Source of the DNA: Turritopsis dohrnii
Lineage: Eukaryota; Cnidaria; Hydrozoa; Anthoathecata; Oceaniidae
Direction: 5' to 3'
Length of the DNA stretch: 64,000 nt
Assembly: GCA_027922465.2 (NCBI GenBank)
Contig: BQMF02000282.1
Location: 310,001-374,000, forward strand
Shown here: positions 11,761 to 21,377 of the stretch, piece by piece
Layout: each line of letters opens with the position of its first letter
Position numbering within the stretch: the stretch's first letter is position 1
Position numbers and translations under genes: made by a program
Notes under the pieces: model-generated
Seen by the model: the letters and a program-made list of their open reading frames with translations, nothing else
Database searches by the model: none
Told to the model about the DNA's origin: nothing

Positions 11761-12149
11761 CAATAAAGAATAGGCTTCGGTTCAGTTGACACAAACAAAC
11801 TTATTATACATAGCTGAGCTAATAATTAACTGTCGCCATACTTATGGTCAACGAATTATGGTGCTAATAATCCATGCTAATCATTTATATTACATAAAAT
11901 AATGAAACACTTGCTTTAAAGCAGCCAAAATGTTTTCATTTCGCAAAAGCAAAAGAAGAGACATAACTCGAAAAAAAAATGCTTTTCCTAGATTTTGAAG
12001 TCAGTTTTCAACAGATGTATTAAGTGACTTCAAAATTTCCTAATTAATACTTCATTATTGCTATCAAAAGCTGCAACGATGTTTTCTAGCGAATTCATGT
12101 TGAACTGGGTCTAATTCGAAGGTCCCCCACGGTCGTTTTGTGCAGATTT

Positions 12150-12325
12150 GGTGACCATTCATTCAATAAAGTGTGTAAACCCATGGTTGTACATTAGGCA
12201 AATTTTCTTCTGGTTCATTCATTTAAAGTGTGTAAACCCATGGCTCCTTAGGCAAATTTTCTTCCAGTTCATTCATTAAAGTGTGTAAACCCGGGGCTCC
12301 TTAGGCAAATTTTCTTCGCGCCTAA
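12150..12325. repeat. Triple tandem repeat of about 65 bp
   Basis: Three copies of a unit running from GTGTGTAAACCC through TTAGGCAAATTTTCTTC to the next TTCATTCA stand in a row, differing by small substitutions and length changes. Confidence 0.6.
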
Positions 12326-12929
12326 AGTGAGTGTTAGGCACTAGTCTGTGTTGTCAATGTGACTATGAGAAGTCGTTTTCGGGGCAGAGATCACTACCTA
12401 TAAACTCAAGCTATAAAAAACATTAATTTTTAACATCATGGCGCGTGCCGCGCCTCGCCGGGGAGAATAATAATCCTATTTGGGAAAGAAAGGATCGGGC
12501 GGATTGGATGCGAGAATCTCTTGATATTTTCGATTGTTTTCTGATCATTGTAATACAATACCTTTTTCATACAATTTTATGAAAAACATTATTTAACTGA
12601 TTTTGGGTTAGGCATTTGCCTAAGTTGCCTAACCCTGGATCCGCCCCTGAAGTTCCCCGTGCGATAAACTTTCACGAATCAGCATCATGTCAGTACTTTT
12701 CGCGCGAACTTACTTTTCCGAAAATGATAAAAAAAAAACCCGTGAAACTTTCTTCCCGCGAAACTTTATCCCCGTAAAGTAAAGGTCGTTGCAAAATATT
12801 ATATACATACGTGCATAGGAATGGTGTTGCGCTACATTAGTCTACATATAAAAGTCTATTTGAAAAGTGATTTTGACAAAAAGTTACACATTTGCGATAC
12901 AGAGAAAAATAATGAGACGTGAGAGTGAT

Positions 12930-14111
12930 TTATGAAAAATCCGCAATCTTTTCGAGAAGATATATATAAATATTTAGAGCTTCCTCTGGTGTTGTAGGCT
13001 CATTCAAGTGATCTTGTTCCATCAAATGTTTAGCAAACTCTTCAAATTCCGTGGAGAAGTCTCGGGTATTATGTTCAGCAATTCGCCGGAATTCCTCAAA
13101 CTCATCCTCATTCACTTGTTGGATATGGTTTCTTCTTTCATATAGATGTGGAAGAAAATACATGGTATTAGGGCGGCCACTTGGTCCTCTATTGCGACTT
13201 CTTGAGATAATGTGAGAATTCCAATCATTGACAATGGATCGCAGATCCTTGCGTATCAAAGGCATAAAGCAATACCGTACACAATCTAAGTAGACAGGGT
13301 CTGAAGTATTTAGAAGATTTAAATCAGTTGCATCTTGTAAAAATCGCCTCCACCAACCTATCCTATCGCGTTGAAGTAAAGCCCAGTACGATTCGATGCG
13401 CTGATTTTGTGGTGATGTGGTAATACTGAAAGAGCTTGTAATAGTTGTGTCGTCATCTTGAGAAAGTGAACGTAAATAAACATGAATAGGCTCAATAAGT
13501 GAATGCTCAGTACCATCGTCGGCCTTGATAAGGAGAGGTATTCCACCTAACTTGGATGCAGCTTTTAAATAATAGCTAGCTACAACTTCTGGAGCCTTGT
13601 TGGTTGAAGAGACCTCTAGCCATATTAGTCTCCTAGAAAATCCGTCAATGCAACCATGGATGCTAAATCCAAATGGTTTCAGCTTATCGTGGCCATCTAT
13701 ATGCAAAACGAAATTTGGGCCAGGTGCAAAGTACATTCGTCGGTGAAGCCTTCTTTTTCTGCGATCCTCTACCCCTTCAGGATCTAAAGCCTTTAAAATT
13801 CTGCGAACATCCTCACGTCTACAAATCAGTCCTTGTGTTAGTAAAGCTTTGTGCATTTTTCGATATCCAAACAAACGGCCACTATTAGTGAGCTCTTTTC
13901 TAACCGCATTTGTAATCTCTTCTTCTGAGCTGCGTTGATTAACTGTTGAGCGTTTTCGCAATCTTTCCTTTCTAAAGTGTCTTTTCAGTGTAGATAAGCT
14001 CATCGCATATCCATGATGTACTTCTAAAAACTCAGTGATTTCTAAGTAATTCAAACCTTCCAGAAAGTAGTTTTTGATTGCCTCTTGGACTACAGAGGGC
14101 ATCTCAGCCAT
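12930..14111 (-). CDS. DDE integrase-like transposase, apparently intact
   Basis: A 393-residue uninterrupted frame. Residues 1-60 form a helix-turn-helix-like region (YLEITEFLEVHHGYAMSLST). A second basic region follows (SGRLFGYRKMHKALL), then an integrase-fold core. Candidate catalytic acids are Asp in VLHIDGHDK or CIDGFSRR, Asp in KADDGTEH, and Glu in QNQRIESYW. The QNQRIE context and the following WWRRFL and CRYCFMPLIRKDL segments match eukaryotic integrase-core proteins related to bacterial IS3 and retroviral-type integrases. IS3EU is my best guess for the superfamily. The protein would cut and join transposon ends. No terminal inverted repeats could be tied to it. An intact frame suggests recent activity or domestication; I cannot tell which. 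Confidence 0.75.
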   Translation of the reverse strand: MAEMPSVVQEAIKNYFLEGLNYLEITEFLEVHHGYAMSLSTLKRHFRKERLRKRSTVNQRSSEEEITNAVRKELTNSGRLFGYRKMHKALLTQGLICRREDVRRILKALDPEGVEDRRKRRLHRRMYFAPGPNFVLHIDGHDKLKPFGFSIHGCIDGFSRRLIWLEVSSTNKAPEVVASYYLKAASKLGGIPLLIKADDGTEHSLIEPIHVYLRSLSQDDDTTITSSFSITTSPQNQRIESYWALLQRDRIGWWRRFLQDATDLNLLNTSDPVYLDCVRYCFMPLIRKDLRSIVNDWNSHIISRSRNRGPSGRPNTMYFLPHLYERRNHIQQVNEDEFEEFRRIAEHNTRDFSTEFEEFAKHLMEQDHLNEPTTPEEALNIYIYLLEKIADFS

Positions 14112-14149
14112 CTTGTTTTGATCGTAGAGTCATAAGTAAGTCAAAATGT

Positions 14150-14465
14150 AAAAACCGTTCAGAAATAAGTGAGAAGTAAAAAAGAAGACGAAGTAAAAAC
14201 AAAAAAGGAAGAAAGAAAAACAAAAAACTGTGAGAAGTTAAAAAATTGGAGATTCAAAAACTATTCGTCAGAAGTAAAAAATAAAAGATTTAACAAAATT
14301 TTTGTGAGAAGTAAAAAAAACCTCGAGATTTAAAAAATGTTTTGTGAGAAGTAAAAAAAAACTCGGGATTTAAAAAATTTTTTGTGAGAAGTAAAAAAAA
14401 AAATCTCGAGATTCAAAAATTATTCGTGAGAAGTGAAAAAAAATGTTTGTGAAAGGTTGACCCCT
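14150..14465. repeat. Tandem GTGAGAAGTAAAAAA repeats upstream of the transposase
   Basis: About six degenerate copies of a roughly 55-bp unit start GTGAGAAGTAAAAA and often contain CTCGAGATT. They are followed by GACCCCTCGGATCCAT. A similar arrangement (repeated GTAGAAGAGTTTTAAAA then GACCCCTCAGGTCCAT) occurs at about 32950-33075, so the two may be related element ends. Confidence 0.45.
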
Positions 14466-14790
14466 CGGATCCATCGTAGTACCAGTGTTTTTTTGTTTTG
14501 AAAATATTTAACTCTTAACTCTGCGAAAAAATCAAAATCCACGACCTATAAAATATGATAACATGAGCAGATTCTGTGCAGCTTTGTAGAAATGAGAAGG
14601 TAAGAATTGAGTCAATCTTGAAGGAAAAAAACTTTTGCCAATGTTTTTGTTTTTTCATCTTACTTTTACCAAAATCTTAGGAGCCTGTTGGACGCATTTC
14701 ACACAAAGCAACAACAGAATCTTGCATTTTTGAAACAAATGTTTTTATAACAGATCAATTTGATAACAGGTAAATTACATTCATCAGTCA

Positions 14791-16324
14791 CTACAAATCT
14801 AATTTTCTTTTTCTGGTCACTTTTCGCTCTGGTTTCAACCTTTTAGAATTCGGATTCACCCTGATGTGGTGTTCCCTCATCATACTTAGCAAGCGGCGAC
14901 TGTTTGGTTTCATCCTACAAAACATTTGGTGAATTCTGTTGAATTCTGGATGAATTGATTCTCCACCTTGCTCACTGTAGGTACCTAAACCTGCATGCCA
15001 TACTTCTAAAAATTCAACCACATGGTCTTCCAACATGTGCATTTTGGGAGTGATGCTCTTTGATGGGAATTTCTGGCGATAATAACGCATCAGATCCTCA
15101 ACGTTGTTACCTAAAATGTATGTATATCATATATATTTTTTAGAGTGAGCAGCATTCTGTTTGGATAATGAATGTACTTTAGAATTATTACTTACCTAGT
15201 TGTGCAATAGACTCAGTTTCACCACATTTGTTGATGGTGTTATGACATAACAAATATTTATGAAATAGCAGTTTAAAATCTTGGCAGATGGTTATAGATA
15301 CATTGTGGATATCTGTATTGACCAACCCAAGTTTAACAACAGTTTTTGGTATAGAGTTGCACAATTCCACAATGTTTACATTCTGAAAATTTAATTTTTA
15401 CACTGAATACCACTAAAATACAAACTAGAGTGAACTGAAAATTGAATTAATACCTTTAGCATTTTGTGCACATGGTTACCAACGAAACTCTTTCCGTGAT
15501 AAGCTTGTCGTTGGACATTTAATTTATTCAACGTTTCATCCAAGATCGAAGTACATGGATTTACTTTTTCTTTAATCAACAAACTTTCTTTTAGTGCTTC
15601 AATTTGTTCAAGCTAAATAGAATAAAAAGTATTATTTATGCTCCTAACTTAAATGTTTACTAACTTTCCTTTTTTCTGATTGTAGTGAAAAAGTACAATA
15701 TTGAACTAATTATTTTGGTCATACTTTATCAGTTTTTGTTTGCATAAAATGTTCAAGACGAGGCTGGTAAATCTGCCTCACTTCTTCTTCTTTTTCAGAA
15801 TCAGCCAGTATATTTTGTGCAATTGCGTCCTTAATCAGCTGCATCTTTAGGTCACAATCAGCAACACTTGACTTCATTGGGTTTCCAAATATTTTTCTGT
15901 TTGAGATTTGCTCATTTCCCTTTTATTCAATGCCAACTCTGCAGTTACTTTTGTGTCCAATTCCTGACAACATTCTTCCAACATGTTAAAAATTTTTAGG
16001 TAAATACCTAAGGAAATGTGTAGAACTGGTAAAGCAACCTGAAAAATTCAAACGAAATCATTGTTCATAAACTTCATTTAGAGCTTGGTGTTTTATGTCA
16101 GGTGAAATTTCCTTTACTCACCTGAGTTATAGGAATGTTGATCATCGGACAATCTATCACATTATTATAATATTTAGCCTTCTTGTGGTCACCTCCACTT
16201 GCCAGTAAACTTTCATGATCCGATTTTAAGTTTGCAAGTGTTCTTTTTGTTGACAAGCCTCTCTCAGTCTTGGATTTTTGCATATCTCCTTTATCTATCA
16301 TGCAAAATAAGCAGCAATGCCGAC
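14791..16324 (-). CDS. Multi-exon repeat-family gene of unknown function, 5' incomplete
   Basis: Minus-strand exons with plausible splice sites are 16324-16122 (RHCCLFCMIDKGDMQ to INIPITQ), from 16038 (VALPVLHISLGIYLKIFNML), about 15614-15453 (KLNVQRQAYHGKSFVGNHV), about 15382-15197, and 15108-14791. The last ends with PKMHMLEDHVVEFLEVWHAG then GTYSEQGGESIHPEFNRI and a basic tail. The LEDHVV...GLGTYSEQGGESIH signature recurs in repetitive cnidarian proteins that look transposon-borne, but I cannot assign a superfamily or reaction. The CCLFC and later His/Cys residues could bind metal. The 5' part is missing or replaced by the broken HECT-like fragment just upstream. Confidence 0.5.
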
Positions 16325-16412
16325 CTGTGAGAAGTAAGAATAATTTTGATAATAATAATTTAGATCTGACATATCACCAATGATGATCACGCATGCATGC
16401 CTTGACTTACCA

Positions 16413-16727
16413 TTAGCACCTCATTGTAGGGCGATCTACCTCATCAAATAAACAATACAGCACAAAAGCTTCTGACAAGATTGTTGGAAAAAAGCCGGTG
16501 TCAATATAACCTTTCAAAATGATTTTACCCATTTTCTGCCATTCAATCTCAAACATGTCATGCCGAACAAGTGGTACACGTTCTTCCTCGCCAATCATGT
16601 AGCAGTCCTTGATTTCTTACCTAAAGCTTGAATAGATGTCCCGATTCACCCCAGAGCCTTGGCCAATTTCTTCGACACCTCTGGCATCAATATAAGTAAA
16701 GTTAACAGGTGTCTTTAGTTCAACCTG
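16413..16727 (-). pseudogene. Truncated HECT-like fragment
   Basis: After an AG acceptor the minus strand reads FTYIDARGVEEIGQGSGV, NRDIYSSF, an in-frame TAA, then DCYMIGEEERVPLVRHDMFE and KIILKGYIDTGFFPTILSEA. This is the same N-lobe module as at 6641 onward. The stop (probably from a Gln codon) and loss of everything after LFDE show it is dead. It may have been captured next to the downstream repeat-family gene by rearrangement. Confidence 0.65.
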
Positions 16728-16953
16728 TATAATCAAAAAGAAAGCAAAAGAAAAAATTGTAAAACATTCATACATACTCTCCGGTGCCTAATAAACGTCC
16801 CCCCCCCCTCATCTTTTAATTTCATATGAATCTTGACAATCTTGATTTCAGAAGACAAACTTGAAAAATGGTTAACTCTTATGTAAGTAAGTAAGTTAGT
16901 AAGTAATTTATTTCTTAAAAATGTATTTTCAACATAAAAAACAAGAACCAAAA

Positions 16954-16997
16954 GTACATAACTTTAAGTTTCGTGCTGACGCACTCATCAGATGTAC
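16954..16997 (-). ncRNA. Hammerhead ribozyme, type I-like (minus-strand copy)
   Basis: Identical in sequence to the copy at 31335-31378, read on the minus strand; see there for the helix assignments. It lies about 90 nt downstream of the GIY-YIG stop codon and about 50 nt from the terminal TAAG repeats. Confidence 0.85.
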
Positions 16998-17083
16998 AAA
17001 AACTAAAAACTGTTAAAAAATCTTTACACATTAAAAACGTCAGAAAAAGTTGCTGTTAACAATATTTACAAATTAAAAAGAAG

Positions 17084-17573
17084 TTAAGATGGGTCTGGTG
17101 GGATGGCTTTATAGTTCTTTAATATGTATTTATTCACATGACGACACTTTGAGATAAGTTCCGACCTTTTGTTAACGAGTTCTAATTGCGACGTGATTAT
17201 GTGATACTTCTCGGTTAAACAAAGGCCGCATTTCTTCGAGCCATTAATGTATGGTCGTACATGGTCAATTATTTCCCAAGATAGCGATGGGGATATATTT
17301 TTCCGTTGTAGTTCCCATACATGTTTAGAGAGTTCTGACGCAGTGACCTTGTCCTCATTTCTGAAGGTGTGGTTATGCCCATACCATCTTTCTTTAAAGG
17401 TGTTAGCTGTTAGCCCAATATAGTGCTTACCCTCGTCATTTTCGTCAGCTTTAACTTGGCATTTGTAAATAACACTTTCTTCGAGACAGTTTCCACTCAG
17501 GGGGCACAAATCTTTTTTCTGGCAATTACACGTCTTTTTGTTCGTCGGCTCAGCTTGGGGGCTGTCCAATATC
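17084..17573 (-). pseudogene. GIY-YIG endonuclease part of a Penelope-like protein
   Basis: The minus-strand frame begins with a Cys-rich lead (KKTCNCQKKDLCPLSGNC), then the GIY-YIG core KHYIGLTANTFKERWYGHN and a C-terminal part ending NYKAIPPDPS. It differs from the copy at 30757-31248 by only a few residues. Upstream codons belong to unrelated reverse-complement sequence across the head-to-head junction, so this is a 5'-truncated piece. Confidence 0.8.
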
Positions 17574-17574
17574 T

Positions 17575-17885
17575 TATCAATATCAATAGAACTGTATGGC
17601 ACTAAAACGAATGGTTGGTATAGAGATGACGGTTTATGCTGTTTCGAAAACATCGACGGACCAAAATCAGAAAGAATCAGAAAGGAATTCGTTAAAATCT
17701 TCAGGGAGAAATTCTCACTTAAAATCACAATCGACACAAATTTGAAAATCGTCAACTTTTTGGACATCACACTCAACCTTACAAATGGAACATACCAACC
17801 GTTTTCGAAACCCAATAGCCAACCCGTTTACATTAACGCACATTCAAACCACCAACCAAACATCATCAAACGTATTCCTACAATG
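17575..17885 (+). pseudogene. Penelope-like RT fragment, 5' side of the EnSpm insertion
   Basis: The frame reads LYGTKTNGWYRDDGLCCFEN (the RT catalytic YRDDG motif), KIFREKFSLKITID, NFLDITLNL and ends IIKRIPTM at the insertion point. It resumes without loss at 30418 (ISDRISSISSNKN), so the EnSpm transposon entered an intact reading frame. The RT N-terminal half is missing at the head-to-head junction. Confidence 0.85.
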
Positions 17886-17889
17886 CCCA

Positions 17890-18270
17890 GTAAACACAAG
17901 ACGTTTTTAAGACGTCTCAAACTGGTACGGACGTATCTGAGACGAGTGAAGACGTCTTTAGCTGGTCTTTTATAAAACGTCTTTCTTGAGACGTCTCTAA
18001 GACGTCTGCGACTCGTCTTTATTAAGACGTCTTTGAAAATACGTGTTACAGACGTCTTTGCCGAGACGTAGATAAGACGTCTTTTAAAACACGTTTCTAA
18101 GACGTCCTCAACTTGTCTTTATTAAGACGTATTTCATAATACGTCTCAAAGACGTCCTTGCCGAGACGTAGATAAGACGTCTTTTAAAACACGTTTCTAA
18201 GACGTCCTCAACTTGTCTTTATTAAGACGTATTTCATAATACGTCTCAAAGACGTCCTTGTCGAGACAAA
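17890..18270. repeat. AAGACGTC-motif array in the left transposon end
   Basis: GACGTC-centred motifs such as TAAGACGTC recur every 10-30 bp. A unit of about 107 bp (around TTGCCGAGACGTAGATAAGA) is duplicated in tandem at about 18058-18265. Arrays of this kind next to the ends are typical transposase-binding regions in EnSpm/CMC elements (inference for this copy). Confidence 0.7.
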
Positions 18271-19324
18271 ATAAAGCCTTTCTTAAGTCTATGTAAAACG
18301 CTTCTTTAAAGTCATAACTGGTCCTTGACGACATAATGGCGATTGCTGATATTAGATTACACGGTCCTTTTATATGCATTGGTGAAATGGTTCAATTCGG
18401 GCCTACGTGTTGTACCTTTTTCGTTAATTAATGTTCATGATAATTTAATGGGAACACACCCGGGTATCTGATTTCAATTTTAGTTCCATTTCTCATTCTG
18501 CTTTCAATGCTTTCAGCAAATTATTATCAAAAAGCAAAGACAACTTTTTTTGGGAAAACATAGTCGATATTTATTTAACACCTGTTTTGAGTCGATGATT
18601 TCGAAAACTCATTGAATTATTTTGTATAGACAAGTTGAACAATGAAGTACAAAAACAAAGCGCGCGAGTGCTCTAAAAAATTCAATGCTCCGAATCATAT
18701 AAAGCCCGTTTTCCAATAGAAAAAACTGATAAGCGTATCGTATTAAAATCTGACATCTGATTGGCCAGATTGATTGATCTTGATACGCTACGGTACGACA
18801 CGTGAAAAGTTAAAATAAAGTCAACTTTTTTAACGCAATACGCATATCAAAAATTATTTAAACAAAAAGATAATTATAAATTCCACACAAGTTCTTTCTT
18901 AACGCATTATTCTACTTGTGATTTCTGTATGAAAGTATCGAACACACGTCTTGTTATCAAGTAATTTCTACAAAACAAACGTTTTTTTCAAAACGAAATT
19001 TCCTGCATTTGCACTAAGAAGAGGTATGAATGCTTTTTCATTTTGTTATATTTACATATATATTTATCATCAACTGATATCCTATATCAGCAACTAAATT
19101 TGAGCAGTGAATCTTAAAAACTGTAACTTAATTCTTTTAAATCATATCACCATCTCATGGGGCCCTCCACCTGAAGATTTAATCATTGTTAATGTTAATA
19201 TTCCCATTTTTTGTGCTACTGTGATATATTAATAAATTTTTAAACTGTATTAAAATTAATTCTTTACCTTGTTTTCAACATTTAAACTGATACCTTGATA
19301 TTTTCAGCTATATGAATCATAAAA
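18271..19324. promoter_or_regulatory. Leader and upstream region of the transposase gene
   Basis: No coding sequence is supported. It lies between the left motif array and the transposase ATG and presumably holds its promoter, though no specific element was identified. A likely 5' intron ends at TTTTCAG (about 19309), shortly before the ATG. Confidence 0.35.
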
Positions 19325-21211
19325 ATGGCAGATCGTGTTAAACGTTGGAGAAAACGTAAACGAAAAGTTTTAGAACTGTTGGATAGTGATGAACAGGAAG
19401 ATCAAATACTACATGAAAGTGAGCATTTTGATACTCCCGGAGAAGAACTTGAACAGACTAATATCATTGAAAACAGATATGTGTCAGATTCTTTCACCAA
19501 TAATGCAACAAGTTCTTCTGATTGCCTCAATGATGGTCACTTAGAGGCAAGCACAAGTTTGAAAGATGAATTGGCATTTTGTGCAGCAAAAAACAACTGG
19601 ACTCAATCCTCCGTAAACGAGTTATTAGGTATCTTAATTCGTAATGGTCATCCCAGTTTACCAAAAGATGCCAGGTCTCTGTTACAGACTCCAAGAAATG
19701 TGGTGGTTCACAAAAAATGTGGAGGAGAATTCATTTATTTGGGAATAAGAAGTGGCCTTGAAAGAATGATTGATCGTAATAATGTCAACGTGAAAGATTT
19801 CGATTTGCTGATAAACATTGATGGGTTGCCATTGCATCGTTCATCTGCAACTACTGTATGGCCAATTTTATGTAGATTTGAGACATATCCTGTCTTCATT
19901 ATTGCATTGTTTTGTGGAGATCGGAAACCAGAGCCTATATGTGACTATTTACATGAGTTTTTGGATGAATTGAGGCAATTGAAAAATGAAGGTTTTGATT
20001 ACAAAGGGCTGCATTATCAGATTAGTTTGAAAGGATTTGTGTGTGATGCCCCTGCAAGAGCTTTTTTGAAATGCATAGGTTATCACAGTGGATACTATGC
20101 ATGTGAAAGATGTATTGTGAAAGGGTCTTACAATGGCAGAGTTGTGTATACTGATATGCATGATTGTCCAGCCCGCACTGACAGTGAATTTAATGAGTTC
20201 TGTTACAACCCTGAGCATCAAAAATCTATTTCACCATTAGTAGAGTATGGCGTTTCATGTGTCAGTGGGTTCATAATTGACTACATGCATTGTGTTATGT
20301 TAGGTGTGACTAGAAAGATGTTGCATTCATTTAAAGCCACCAGTGGGAAAGGGCGTTTATCATCAACGCAACTGAACCAGATCTCTCAGCAGTTGATATT
20401 GTTACATGGTACCCTTCCATCTGAGTTTGCACGACAGCCTCGTTCTTTGTTGTATTTGGAGAGATGGAAAGCAACAGAATACAGACAATTTCTGTTGTAT
20501 GTCGGTCCTGTGGTTCTACGTAATGTTTTAAGTTCTGAACAGTATAGTCATTTCATGTGTTTGTCCATTGCTATTTCCATCCTTTTAGATTCGTGTGACA
20601 AATATAGAATGGCCTTTTTAGATTTTGCTAGGAAGTTGTTAAGATATTTTGTCGTAAATTGTCCTAAGTATTATGGCTCAGTATTTTGTGTTTATAATGT
20701 TCATTGTCTGTTACACCTTCATGAAGATGTTTTCCATTATCAGTGTTCTTTGAATGACATATCTTGTTTTCCTTTCGAAAACTTTATGCAAAAGATTAAG
20801 AAATTTGTCAAAAGTTACCATAACCCACTGACACAGATTTTCAAAAGGCAAATGGAGATGGATCATTGTAATGTTCCAGATGGTAGAAAGTTGTTGTTCA
20901 TGAAAGCAGAAGCCAACAATAAAGATGGTTGGTTTTACTTGAAAGATAATTCAAGTATAGCTTGTGTTCTCAACAAAAACCTGGATAATTCGATGCAATG
21001 TGCTGTTTTTAGAGACAATAATTTAGACAATGTTTTCACTAAACCATATCCCTCCAAACAATTTAATATTTTTTTGATACGAAATGTAAATAAACCATCC
21101 TGTCAAAAGAAATTGGATATAGAGGATTTTAGCAGAAAAGCAGTTTGTATTGTAGAGCCAAAAGGCTTAGCTATTTTTCCATTTTTACATGAAATAGAGA
21201 GATCCACTTGA
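19325..21211 (+). CDS. EnSpm/CMC-type transposase
   Basis: A single 628-residue frame starting at ATG in AAAAATGGC. The first 100 residues are basic then acidic. The core carries signatures of animal EnSpm-type transposases: FDLLINIDGLPLHRSSATTV, WPILCRFE, VCDAPARAFLKCIGYHSGY with a CERC zinc-binding-like pair, RTDSEFNEF, and FIIDYMHCVMLGVTRKML. A C-terminal helical region follows (VHCLLHLHEDVFHY). Asp in INIDG and the acids in CDAPAR and DYMH are candidate catalytic residues. It would excise and insert the element by acting on the GACGTC-rich ends. No frameshift or stop is visible, so this copy could be active. It is followed 170 bp on by the element's second gene in the same direction. Confidence 0.9.
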   Translation: MADRVKRWRKRKRKVLELLDSDEQEDQILHESEHFDTPGEELEQTNIIENRYVSDSFTNNATSSSDCLNDGHLEASTSLKDELAFCAAKNNWTQSSVNELLGILIRNGHPSLPKDARSLLQTPRNVVVHKKCGGEFIYLGIRSGLERMIDRNNVNVKDFDLLINIDGLPLHRSSATTVWPILCRFETYPVFIIALFCGDRKPEPICDYLHEFLDELRQLKNEGFDYKGLHYQISLKGFVCDAPARAFLKCIGYHSGYYACERCIVKGSYNGRVVYTDMHDCPARTDSEFNEFCYNPEHQKSISPLVEYGVSCVSGFIIDYMHCVMLGVTRKMLHSFKATSGKGRLSSTQLNQISQQLILLHGTLPSEFARQPRSLLYLERWKATEYRQFLLYVGPVVLRNVLSSEQYSHFMCLSIAISILLDSCDKYRMAFLDFARKLLRYFVVNCPKYYGSVFCVYNVHCLLHLHEDVFHYQCSLNDISCFPFENFMQKIKKFVKSYHNPLTQIFKRQMEMDHCNVPDGRKLLFMKAEANNKDGWFYLKDNSSIACVLNKNLDNSMQCAVFRDNNLDNVFTKPYPSKQFNIFLIRNVNKPSCQKKLDIEDFSRKAVCIVEPKGLAIFPFLHEIERST

Positions 21212-21377
21212 GTATGATGAGTATGATTCATTGTGTTTTATGTTTCTATTGTTTTTCCTACTCCAGCCACTCATGTTAGGAACTGGCTCATGACTCTCTT
21301 TGTGATTGAATTTGCGATTTTGTATTAGAGAATATTGTATAGTTTTTATTTGGTATTTTATAGTTAAATATTAAATT

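Larger units (their letters stand above)
8093..12649. mobile_element. hAT-like element with 5-bp target duplication, no transposase
   Basis: The ends are CAGGGGCGGATCTAGGATTT on the left and CCTGGATCCGCCCCTG on the right. They are flanked by the 5-bp duplication AAGTT (8088-8092 and 12650-12654). CAGNGGCG termini with 5-bp duplications fit hAT subgroups that make short duplications (family knowledge). Motifs GGGTTAGGCAA and TTAGGCATTTGCC near each end extend the similarity. No transposase reading frame was found. The interior holds a TA-flanked element, a small MITE, a GTTTCTTA-rich segment and a triple tandem repeat, so this is a non-autonomous or heavily eroded copy. Confidence 0.7.
8063..12781. 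mobile_element. Small MITE (TACTTTAC ends) split by a hAT-like element
   Basis: Inverted ends TACTTTAC at 8063 and GTAAAGTA ending at 12781 belong together once the hAT-like insertion (8093-12649) and one copy of its target duplication are removed. The remaining element is about 160 bp. Related GAAACTTT runs repeat inside its right half, including CCCGCGAAACTTTATCCCCG. It is non-coding. Confidence 0.55.
16880..17574 (-). mobile_element. 3' part of a GIY-YIG Penelope-like element, inverted piece
   Basis: On the minus strand this piece runs from the GIY-YIG region (start near 17574) to a TAAG-type microsatellite at about 16880-16903. It is the near-identical inverted counterpart of about 30757-31400. 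At 17574 it meets the plus-strand RT piece head to head. The frame on the minus strand runs unbroken to 17084. Confidence 0.8.

Noticed and set aside
17890..18270. GACGTC arrays as a CRISPR array or satellite centromere
   Set aside because: They lie exactly inside the two ends of a transposon and are irregular in spacing.
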